DNA of 7,938 bases from the NCBI GenBank assembly GCA_021730835.1, contig JAKFYP010000185.1, positions 1 through 7,938 of the forward strand. The letters run 5' to 3'. Of the stretch, positions 1 through 6,258 are shown piece after piece; position 1 is the stretch's first letter; each line of letters opens with the position of its first letter. The notes under the pieces are model-generated. The model did no database searches, was not told where the DNA came from, and saw only the letters and a program-made list of their open reading frames with translations. The translations under genes and the position numbers were made by a program. Origin of the DNA: Alphaproteobacteria bacterium (GTDB taxonomy: Bacteria; Pseudomonadota; Alphaproteobacteria; Rickettsiales; UBA998).

Positions 1-69
1 AAGTAGCAATCCATTAGAAAACACTATAGTATGCCGCTCTTTCGGCTTGCAACAGATAACGATGATATT

Positions 70-1503
70 ATGAACGAAACGACGCTGATGATGCTGGTTT
101 CCACTGCGGTCATTATTGCAGGCGGCATGGCGCTCTATGCGCTGATGCTGCTTAAACGCCAACATGGTAAAATGCTGTGGCTGCAAGATGAGAAATCTTC
201 AGCGACTACTGAGAAAAACCTTGCCCTGCAACAAATCGAAAGCCTGAAAGAGCGTATCAGCGAACTCGAATCTTCCAAGCTTGACGCCGAGGAGCGCGCC
301 GTCTCCGCCGAGAAACGCGCCGCGCTGATGGAGCAGAAACTTTCCGGCATGAACGAGCGCATGTCCGACTGGGAAAAGCAAAAAGAGGAATCCGTGCAGG
401 CCGCCCGCGCCGCGATTTTGAAAGCCGGGGGCGAGATGTCGAGCAAGCTGCTGGAAGACCATAAGCGTGAGGCCGAGTCGGCCCGCAAGGATCAGGAAGA
501 AAAAGTCCGCAAAGCTACCGAGGATTTATTCAAGCAGTTTAACGAAGTCACGCAGGCGGTTTCCGCCATCCGCGAGCAATCCACCATGAACCGCGAACAG
601 ATGGAAACCGTCATGCGCTCGCTGACCAGCCCCGGCGGAGCGGGCGCGATGTCCGAAGTCGGGCTGGAGAATTCGCTGAAGAATCTCGGGCTGGAATCGG
701 GCCGCGATTTCTTCATGCAGTACCATGTGCAGGATCAGGACGGAAAAGGGCTGCGCCCGGATGCCGTTATTTTCCTGCCGCAGGACGTGGTGATGGTCGT
801 TGACAGCAAAGCCTCGAAATTCCTCATCGAACTGGCCGGGGTCGAGGGCACGAACAAGGAAGAAAAAGTGCTTAAAGGGCTGGTCAAATCCATGAATGAC
901 CATCTCAAGGCGCTGGCGGGCAAGAATTACCGCGCTGCCATTCAGCAGAGCTTTAAAGAGGCGGGCCGTGGCGACAAGCTGGGGCATGTCTATAACGTCA
1001 TGTACCTGCCGAGCGAAGGGGCGATTGAACGCCTGCGCGTTGCTGATCCCGAGTTTGAAACCAAGCTTCAGAAAAACGATATTATTCTTGCTGGCCCGGC
1101 CAGTCTGGCCGCCCTGTTCTCAATGGCAAAAAACAACATTGCCGCCGCCCGTCAGGCCGAAAATCAGGAGGTCATCGTTGATACCGTCAAGGATTTGATG
1201 GAAAGCGTCGTCACAGCCTTCGGGCATGTCGAGGGCATGGGCAAAAGCATTGCCTCTTCGATGCGCCATTTCAACGCCTTCGGAAAATCGGTCAACGCCC
1301 GCATGCTGCCGCGCATGCGCCTGCTCGCCGAGCTTGGCGTCAGTACCGCCCGGCATAAATCCCTGCCCGGGCGCATTGCTACCTACGAGGTACACCGTTC
1401 CGACGATTTCATGACACTGGAAGCGGAAACCCCGCGCCCAGCGGCTATCGAGGATCGTAAAGCATCGGAGAAAGTGCACGAGCTGAAGCGCGAGACAGTG
1501 TAA
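70..1503 (+). CDS. rmuC: DNA recombination protein RmuC, membrane-anchored
   Basis: This is an RmuC-family protein. The family is linked to limiting recombination at inverted repeats and to DNA repair, and carries a predicted PD-(D/E)xK-like nuclease fold; its biochemical activity is poorly defined. Counting from the ATG at 70 (477 aa), a single transmembrane segment spans about residues 6-28. A long charged coiled coil covers about 35-175. The RmuC domain then starts near the motif SEVGLENSLKNLGLE, with the acidic/lysine signature RPDAVIFLP followed by VVDSKAS (about residues 229-249) as candidate catalytic residues. The C-terminus is a charged tail. An in-frame ATG at 31 would add 13 mostly polar residues ahead of the membrane anchor. 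I prefer 70 because the anchor then sits at the very N-terminus, but neither start has a clear Shine-Dalgarno sequence. The gene is followed by a hairpin terminator and is probably transcribed separately from lgt. Family assignment is secure; the start is not. Confidence 0.93.
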   Translation: MNETTLMMLVSTAVIIAGGMALYALMLLKRQHGKMLWLQDEKSSATTEKNLALQQIESLKERISELESSKLDAEERAVSAEKRAALMEQKLSGMNERMSDWEKQKEESVQAARAAILKAGGEMSSKLLEDHKREAESARKDQEEKVRKATEDLFKQFNEVTQAVSAIREQSTMNREQMETVMRSLTSPGGAGAMSEVGLENSLKNLGLESGRDFFMQYHVQDQDGKGLRPDAVIFLPQDVVMVVDSKASKFLIELAGVEGTNKEEKVLKGLVKSMNDHLKALAGKNYRAAIQQSFKEAGRGDKLGHVYNVMYLPSEGAIERLRVADPEFETKLQKNDIILAGPASLAALFSMAKNNIAAARQAENQEVIVDTVKDLMESVVTAFGHVEGMGKSIASSMRHFNAFGKSVNARMLPRMRLLAELGVSTARHKSLPGRIATYEVHRSDDFMTLEAETPRPAAIEDRKASEKVHELKRETV

Positions 1504-1536
1504 ATCAAGTTCATTTCTGCCGGAAGTGAAAAAAGA

Positions 1537-1574
1537 AAGAGCCGCCCACCCCTGAAAGGAATGAGCGGCCTCTT
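1537..1574. terminator. Hairpin terminator after rmuC, possibly bidirectional
   Basis: An imperfect stem pairs AAGAGCCGC (1537-1545) with GCGGCCTCTT (1565-1574), with one bulged C and a loop of about 19 bases. It begins 34 bases after the rmuC stop. On the + strand the tail is only weakly T-rich (TTGTT). On the - strand the stem is followed by TCTTTTTTC (the complement of the A-rich run at 1527-1538), which is a good intrinsic-terminator tail. It probably ends rmuC transcription and may also stop antisense transcription. The + strand T tract may have been eroded by the adjacent insertion-sequence debris; that part is inference. Confidence 0.5.
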
Positions 1575-1610
1575 GTTACTGCGTAATTGCCAGCGCTATA
1601 CACACAGCAC

Positions 1611-1739
1611 ATTGCCGGGAGCCTTGGCATCAGCCGCCGGACGGTCTGCAAATGGCTGGCGGGAAGAAGGCGAGCCGGGATTGCATGACCACACGAGCAG
1701 GCCGACGCGCTCTCTCAACAAGCTGGCGACGGCTACCGA
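1611..1739 (+). pseudogene. IS481-family transposase remnant, N-terminal helix-turn-helix region
   Basis: Two reading frames together give a recognisable N-terminal helix-turn-helix segment of an IS481-type transposase. The frame through 1620-1661 reads SLGISRRTVCKWLAG, and the frame through 1660-1716 continues REEGEPGLHDHTSRPTRS. Family members typically read (A)GVSxRTVYKWLxRYRxEGExGLxDRSSRPHRS, so the two halves abut at the expected point with a small frameshift near 1660. A stop (TGA at 1686) ends the first frame. No catalytic DDE region follows, so this is a dead fragment of about 40 residues. The 88-codon open frame from 1561 passes through it but is not a real gene. The assignment rests on remembered family motifs, not on a database search. 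Confidence 0.6.
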
Positions 1740-1775
1740 ATTCAGGGCTACCGCACGCAGGGAAAGGGGAAAGGC

Positions 1776-1961
1776 TTGGAATATCTCCGCGTCTATCAGC
1801 AAGTGCGCACAACCTCCCGAGAAGTAACAAACTATAACTTCGCAAAATGGCTCAAACCCTGCAAGGGATTACCTCCCTATGAATACATTATCAAATGCTG
1901 GCAAAGTGAACCAGAGCCCTTTAAAATCAACTCAGCCCATCACATAGTGGGGCTAAAAACC
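1776..1961 (+). pseudogene. IS481-family transposase remnant, C-terminal end
   Basis: The frame from 1776 contains a transposase C-terminus: NYNFAKWLKPCKGLPPYEYI, then IKCWQSEPEPFKINSAHHIV, then GLKT (1830-1961). This matches the conserved end of a common IS481-type (rve integrase) transposase group, which reads roughly YNFAKRLKTLKGLTPYEFI..W..EPERF.LNP.HQMPGLNT and stops there. Here the stop is displaced by one base (ACC-T-TAA), so the frame runs on over the start of lgt. Only about 45 residues of a normal protein of about 300 or more are present, and the catalytic DDE core is absent. It lies in the same orientation as the upstream helix-turn-helix fragment. It ends 11 bases before lgt, so the old insertion sequence reached almost to the lgt start codon. 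I found no terminal inverted repeats. Confidence 0.72.
1934..1954. repeat. Small inverted repeat just upstream of lgt
   Basis: AGCCC (1934-1938) pairs with GGGCT (1950-1954), and inside it CAC (1941-1943) pairs with GTG (1947-1949) around an ATA loop, leaving a two-base AT bulge. It lies 18 bases before the lgt start codon. It could be a hairpin in the lgt leader or an operator-like site. It also overlaps codons of the transposase remnant, so it may simply be inherited from the insertion sequence. Nothing else supports a function. Confidence 0.25.
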
Positions 1962-1972
1962 TTAAACATAAC

Positions 1973-2767
1973 ATGCTCACCTTTCCCGATATAAACCCCG
2001 TCGCCTTTGCCATCGGCCCGCTGGCGGTGCGCTGGTATGCGCTGGCCTATATCGCCGGGATACTCATCGGATGGTGGTATATCGGGCGGATTGACCGCCG
2101 CGCCGGAGAACCCATGCTTACCGATAAAGCACGCGAGGACATGGTGACATGGGCTATCATCGGCGTGCTGCTGGGCGGCAGGCTGGGTTATATCCTGTTT
2201 TACAACGCACCCTATTACTTCTCTCATCCCGGTGAGGCGCTCAAGGTCTGGCAGGGCGGTATGTCGTTTCATGGCGGACTGGCCGGGGTGCTGATCGCCT
2301 TCTGGCTCTATGCACGGCGAGGCGGGCTGCAATGGTTGCCGCTGATGGACCGTATTGCCTGCGCCACGCCGATCGGCCTGTTCTTCGGGCGGCTGGCCAA
2401 TTTCGTCAACGGCGAGCTTTACGGACGCCCGACCGGCACGCCGTGGGGGATGGTATTTCCCGGCGGCGGGCCGGAGCCGCGCCATCCCAGCCAGCTTTAC
2501 GAGGCGGGGCTGGAGGGGCTGGTTTTATTTCTCACATTGTTTCTGCTGGCGCGCTATACCCGCCTGATTGATACGCCGGGACGGCTCGGTGGCGTGTTTC
2601 TGGCCGGATACGGCCTGTCGCGGTTTACCGTGGAGTTTTTCCGCCAGCCCGATGATCAGCTTGGCCTGCTGGTTGCTACTTTCAGCATGGGGCAACTGCT
2701 TTGCCTGCCGATGATCGCCGCCGGTCTCTGGCTGATGGTCAGGAGGATGAGCGTAAAAACAGAATGA
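1973..2767 (+). CDS. lgt: Phosphatidylglycerol-prolipoprotein diacylglyceryl transferase
   Basis: Lgt transfers the diacylglyceryl group of phosphatidylglycerol to the lipobox cysteine of prolipoproteins in the inner membrane, the first step of lipoprotein maturation. The 264-aa product opens with MLTFPDINPVAFAIGPLAVR, the typical Lgt N-terminus, which fixes the start at 1973 even though no good Shine-Dalgarno sequence precedes it. Residues matching essential positions of the E. coli enzyme are visible: Tyr22 (Y26), His100 in SFHGGL (H103), Arg140 and Asn143 in GRLANFVNGELYGR (R143, N146), Gly151 (G154), and Arg217 and Glu221 in SRFTVEFFRQPD (R239, E243). RHPSQLYEA is also conserved. Seven or so hydrophobic membrane segments fit the family, and length and motifs indicate an intact enzyme. 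Its upstream region consists of transposase debris, so its promoter must lie in or before that DNA. lptD follows 108 bases later on the same strand and may be co-transcribed. Confidence 0.97.
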   Translation: MLTFPDINPVAFAIGPLAVRWYALAYIAGILIGWWYIGRIDRRAGEPMLTDKAREDMVTWAIIGVLLGGRLGYILFYNAPYYFSHPGEALKVWQGGMSFHGGLAGVLIAFWLYARRGGLQWLPLMDRIACATPIGLFFGRLANFVNGELYGRPTGTPWGMVFPGGGPEPRHPSQLYEAGLEGLVLFLTLFLLARYTRLIDTPGRLGGVFLAGYGLSRFTVEFFRQPDDQLGLLVATFSMGQLLCLPMIAAGLWLMVRRMSVKTE

Positions 2768-2788
2768 TGGATCTGCTTTATGCATTTC

Positions 2789-2826
2789 CCTTCGGAAGGA
2801 TGACACCAATGTCAGGATTTTTATCC
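2789..2826. repeat. Three adjacent small inverted repeats between lgt and lptD
   Basis: Three perfect short palindromes lie almost end to end: CCTT-CGG-AAGG (2789-2799), TGACA-CCAA-TGTCA (2801-2814) and GGAT-TTTT-ATCC (2815-2826). The second hairpin is followed by GGATTTTTAT, so it could act as a weak terminator for lgt. The row could instead be an RNA-processing site or a folded lptD leader. Each stem is only 4-5 base pairs, so an individual one could arise by chance; the close packing is what draws attention. The rest of the 108-base spacer shows no convincing promoter. Confidence 0.3.
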
Positions 2827-2875
2827 GGCGATGAATAGCCGTTGCGCTGGCTGACCGGTCTGGTAAAACCAACGG

Positions 2876-5014
2876 ATGATCAAACGGGGTGGTATCGGGT
2901 TACTGAGTGCGGCGGCGTTGTGGGCGCTGACGCCTGCCGTGGCGGCGGCTATCCCGCAATTGCAGCGCGGTGAGCCGGTCTATTTTCAGGCCGAGGCGAT
3001 GGGCTACGATACCACCAACCATATCGTCCACGCCAAAGGCCATGTAGAGGTCTATCAGGGGGAGTATATTCTGCTGGCCGACCGTATCCGCTATTTGCAG
3101 GATGAAAACAAGGTATATGCCGAGGGCCATGTCAGCCTGCTTGAACCGGGCGGTACGGTTTATTTCGCCGATAATCTGGAGCTGAAAGATAATATGAAAG
3201 AGGGTGTGGTGCGGGAGTTTCGCATCCGGCTTGCCGATAATTCGCTGTTTGCGGCCCGCGAGGCCCGCAAGATCAATGAGGATACAACCGAACTGCACCG
3301 CGCCGTTTATTCTCCCTGCAAAATCTGCCGCGATGAGGAAGGAAAACCGAAGGCTCCTCTCTGGCAGATCAAGGCGAATAAGGTGTTAATTGACGAACGG
3401 GCGCAAAAGGTTACCTACCGCAATGCGCGCATGGAAGTATACGGCGTGCCGGTCATCTACAGCCCGTATCTCTCGCATCCGACGCCGGGAGCGGATCGCA
3501 AAAGCGGCTTCCTGCTGCCGGAATACAGCCAGTCGAGCACGCTGGGCACGACGGTCAAAGCGCCGTATTATATCAATATCGCACCGGATAAAGATGCCAC
3601 GGTGACACCGTGGGTAACGGCGGAGGAGGGCGTCGTGCTGGAGGGGCAATACCGCCAGCTCACTGATAAAGGGAATTTCCAGTTTGACGGCAGCGTCACC
3701 AACCCCCGCGAGCGCGATGACCTTGGGTTACAAACCGACGGGCATGAATTGCGCGGACATATTTTCGCCAGAGGCAACGCGGCGTTGCCGCATCACTGGG
3801 GCTGGGGATTCGATCTCAACCGGGCGACGGACGATACCTATCTGCGGCGTTACCGCTTTGGCAATCAGGACACGCTGACCTCACGACTTTATGCCGAGCA
3901 TGTGAAGCGGCGCGACCATGTGCTGGTGCAGGGGGTGACCTTTCAGGGGCTGGAAATTGACGACGATCCCGACCGCACGCCGCTGATCGTGCCCTCGCTT
4001 GACGCCTCGACGGAAACCGGCCCGATGTGGCACGGCTCGCGGGCGCGCATTTCCACCCGCTCGCTGGTTTTAAGCCGCCAGCTCGGGGCCGATAGCCGCC
4101 GTATCTCCACTACGGCGGGCTGGAAGGTTCCGCATGTAACGCCGGGCGGGCATGTGCTTGAAGCGGATGCGGCTATCCGGGCCGATTATTACTCGCTCTC
4201 GGATGTGGAACGCAGCGATGGTGACCGCTTCAGCGGCACGGAAACCCGGTTGATTCCGCAACTGACGCTGGCATGGCGCTATCCGATGATCCGGCAGTTA
4301 AAGACCGGCAGCGTGACGATCGAGCCGCGGGCCGAGCTGATTGCCAGCAGCAACGGCAATAATCCGGATGTCATCCCCAATGAGGATAGCTTAGTGCCGG
4401 AATTCTCCGATGTGACCCTGTTCTCCCGCGAGCGCTTCCCCGGAGCCGACCGGGTGGAAAACGGCACGCGGCTGGTCTATGCGCTGCATGGCCAGTGGGA
4501 TATGAAGCCAGGACAGCATATACGCGGCCTGATCGGGCAAAATTATCATCTCGACGGCGATCAGGTATATCCGATCACCAGCGATCCCGAGGATGAAATC
4601 TCGGATGTGGTGGGTGCAGTCGGCGTGGCGATTGACCCGCTCGATTTGTCCTACCGGGTGAATGTCGATCCGCATGAAGGCGATTTCCGCCGTAACGAAA
4701 TACGCGCTGCTTACGGGGATGCGCGTTTCAGCGGCCATCTCGATTATGTGCGTATCGAGGATGATCCGTTCCTGCTCGACGCCGAAGAGGCGATTGCTTC
4801 CGGTGCGCTGAAACTTGATGAGCAATGGACGCTGATTGCCTCGGGCAACCGCGACCTTGAGCGCGGCAAGGCGGTGACCGCGCTTGGCGGCTTGACCTGG
4901 CAGAATGAATGCGTCACCATCCTCAGCAGTGTCCGGCGCGATTATATCCGCGACCGCGATATCGAACCCGATACTTCTTTCTCCGTGCGTGTGGCTTTAA
5001 GGAACCTCAACTGA
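2876..5014 (+). CDS. lptD: LPS assembly outer-membrane protein LptD
   Basis: LptD is the outer-membrane beta-barrel that, with the lipoprotein LptE, inserts lipopolysaccharide into the outer leaflet. The 712-aa product starts with a signal peptide (MIKRGG, then a hydrophobic core, cleaved near AVAAA at about residue 25). A periplasmic LptA/OstA-like beta-jellyroll follows at about 34-135 (YFQAEAMGYDTTNHIVHAKG and similar strands). Next comes the conserved junction with YSPCKIC (Cys148, Cys151), PLWQIKANKV and GVPVIYSPYLSHP..RKSGFLLPEY at about 185-218. The remaining roughly 490 residues are barrel strands. The only other cysteine is Cys679 near the C-terminus, so a disulfide between the N-terminal domain and the barrel is possible, but not the double pair of E. 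coli. The protein ends in Asn rather than the aromatic residue common in barrels. The Shine-Dalgarno sequence at 2876 is weak; the signal peptide supports this start. The stop codon overlaps the surA start. Confidence 0.95.
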   Translation: MIKRGGIGLLSAAALWALTPAVAAAIPQLQRGEPVYFQAEAMGYDTTNHIVHAKGHVEVYQGEYILLADRIRYLQDENKVYAEGHVSLLEPGGTVYFADNLELKDNMKEGVVREFRIRLADNSLFAAREARKINEDTTELHRAVYSPCKICRDEEGKPKAPLWQIKANKVLIDERAQKVTYRNARMEVYGVPVIYSPYLSHPTPGADRKSGFLLPEYSQSSTLGTTVKAPYYINIAPDKDATVTPWVTAEEGVVLEGQYRQLTDKGNFQFDGSVTNPRERDDLGLQTDGHELRGHIFARGNAALPHHWGWGFDLNRATDDTYLRRYRFGNQDTLTSRLYAEHVKRRDHVLVQGVTFQGLEIDDDPDRTPLIVPSLDASTETGPMWHGSRARISTRSLVLSRQLGADSRRISTTAGWKVPHVTPGGHVLEADAAIRADYYSLSDVERSDGDRFSGTETRLIPQLTLAWRYPMIRQLKTGSVTIEPRAELIASSNGNNPDVIPNEDSLVPEFSDVTLFSRERFPGADRVENGTRLVYALHGQWDMKPGQHIRGLIGQNYHLDGDQVYPITSDPEDEISDVVGAVGVAIDPLDLSYRVNVDPHEGDFRRNEIRAAYGDARFSGHLDYVRIEDDPFLLDAEEAIASGALKLDEQWTLIASGNRDLERGKAVTALGGLTWQNECVTILSSVRRDYIRDRDIEPDTSFSVRVALRNLN

Positions 5015-5016
5015 TG
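4999..5016 (+). promoter_or_regulatory. surA ribosome binding site and TGATG coupling with lptD
   Basis: AAGGA (4999-5003) sits 10 bases before the ATG at 5014. That ATG shares its A with the lptD stop codon (TGATG, 5012-5016). The arrangement supports translational coupling and decides the surA start. The same frame is open further upstream, from an ATG at 4909 inside lptD, but the 35 residues this would add are Arg/Pro-rich, overlap lptD, and would bury the signal peptide. Confidence 0.8.
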
Positions 5017-6252
5017 AAACGCTATCTTCCGCTCCTTCTCCTCCTGCCCGCGATGGCGCTGGCGGAGCCTCAATATAAAATCGCCGCCGTGGTCAACGAC
5101 GATATGATCTCCATGCTCGATGTCGAGGAACGGCTCAGGCTGCTGGTCGCCACGACCGGCATCAGCGACTCGCCGGACGTGCGCAAGCGCCTGCTGCCCC
5201 AGATCGTGCGCTCGCTGATAGATGAGTCGCTCCAGTTGCAGGCGGCGAAGGATGCCGGGCTGACGGTCAGCCGCGCCGAAGTGAAAGCAGCGATTGCCGC
5301 GATTGAAAAACAACGGGGCCGCCCGGCGGGTAGCCTGCCGGAGTATTTACGCGAGCGCGGTGTTTCCCCGGCAAGTTTCGAGCGCCAGCTTGAAGCGCAG
5401 TTATCGTGGAATCAGTTCGTGGGACGGCGTATCGGGCGCAAGCTTTCCGTCAGCAAGGAAGAGGTGGCGCGGGCGGCGGAGCAAATACGCAACCGCCGCA
5501 AAGTAGCTGAGGAAGCACTGATCTCCTCGCTGCTGTTGCCGGTTCCCGATCCCGAAAGCGAAGCGCAGACGCTGGCGCTGGCGAAGAAGCTGGCGCAGGA
5601 AGTCAGCGGCGGGGCATCGTTTGAGGCGGTAGCGCGGCAACTCTCCGGCGGCGGGCCGCAGGTCAGCGATACATGGGTGGAGCTTGGGCAACTGGAGCCG
5701 TCGCTGGCGGCGGCGATTGGCGCGCAAGGTCAGCCGGGGGTGATCGGGCCGATCCGTACCCCGGCGGGCTATCAACTCGTCATGCTCAAGCAGAAACGCA
5801 GCCGCGAGAAGGGCGGGGACGCCGAGATGATGTTTAAGGAAATTCGCCTGAGCCTCGATTCCGATGCCAACGTGCCCGAGGTGGATGTGTTGATGAGCAT
5901 CGCTCAGGAAGTGGCGCGCCATCCCGGAACCTGCCCGGAAAAGGGGGTGGCCGGGATCAACGATTTCGAGGGGCTGAATATTGACGTGTCGTTTGTGCGC
6001 ACCCCGGTTTCAGGCCTGTCGCCGGAGGTGTTGCCACTGGTTGAGGATTTGGGTATCGGCCAGATTTCCGAGCCGTTCGCCGCGCCCGACGGGCTGCATC
6101 TGCTGATGCTCTGCGAGAAAGTTGAGAAACCGGCGGGTGTGGTTGATACGGAAAAGCTGCGCGGGCAACTCCTGCAACAGAAGCTGGAGTTGGAAGCCAC
6201 GCGCTACCTGCGCAACCTGCGCCGTGAGGCATTCGTCGAGGTGCGGCTTTAG
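5014..6252 (+). CDS. surA: Periplasmic chaperone / peptidyl-prolyl isomerase SurA
   Basis: SurA carries unfolded outer-membrane proteins, LptD among them, across the periplasm to the Bam complex. The 412-aa product begins MKRYLPLLLLLPAMALA, a clear signal peptide cleaved after about residue 17. The SurA N-terminal chaperone domain follows from YKIAAVVNDDMISMLDVEER to about residue 160. Two parvulin-like (rotamase) modules come next: about 169-261, ending PIRTPAGYQLVMLKQ, and about 272-371, ending EPFAAPDGLHLLMLCEK. A C-terminal helix at about 378-405 would pack back on the N-domain as in known SurA structures. Length is close to that of E. coli SurA (428 aa). In the first module the usual parvulin His in GYH/GFH is Gln254, while the second keeps His362, so isomerase activity, if any, probably lies in the second. 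It follows lptD with a one-base overlap. The usual downstream partners pdxA and rsmA are absent. Confidence 0.92.
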   Translation: MKRYLPLLLLLPAMALAEPQYKIAAVVNDDMISMLDVEERLRLLVATTGISDSPDVRKRLLPQIVRSLIDESLQLQAAKDAGLTVSRAEVKAAIAAIEKQRGRPAGSLPEYLRERGVSPASFERQLEAQLSWNQFVGRRIGRKLSVSKEEVARAAEQIRNRRKVAEEALISSLLLPVPDPESEAQTLALAKKLAQEVSGGASFEAVARQLSGGGPQVSDTWVELGQLEPSLAAAIGAQGQPGVIGPIRTPAGYQLVMLKQKRSREKGGDAEMMFKEIRLSLDSDANVPEVDVLMSIAQEVARHPGTCPEKGVAGINDFEGLNIDVSFVRTPVSGLSPEVLPLVEDLGIGQISEPFAAPDGLHLLMLCEKVEKPAGVVDTEKLRGQLLQQKLELEATRYLRNLRREAFVEVRL

Positions 6253-6258
6253 AACAAC

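Noticed and set aside
31..69. ATG at 31 as the rmuC start
   Set aside because: It adds 13 polar residues before the membrane anchor and has no ribosome binding site; TATAGT just before it looks more like a -10 element, although no matching -35 box is visible. The ATG at 70 is preferred but not proven.
1561..1827. 88-codon open frame on the + strand after rmuC, and overlapping open frames at 1652-1837 (+) and 1596-1845 (-)
   Set aside because: The coding-like signal switches between frames and matches pieces of IS481-type transposase, so these are by-products of a pseudogene rather than a small protein gene.
1940..2485. 181-codon open frame antisense to lgt, and similar long antisense frames within rmuC, lptD and surA
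   Set aside because: They lie opposite strongly recognised conserved genes, are rich in residues expected from reverse-reading GC-rich codons, and match no family I recognise.
2842..2870. TTGCGC followed by GGTAAA as a possible lptD promoter
   Set aside because: The spacing is only about 14 bases and the -10 match is poor, so the sequence does not support a promoter call.
4909..5013. Upstream in-frame start for surA inside lptD
   Set aside because: The extra 35 residues are Arg/Pro-rich out-of-frame lptD sequence. The ATG at 5014 has a good ribosome binding site, the TGATG overlap and an immediate signal peptide.
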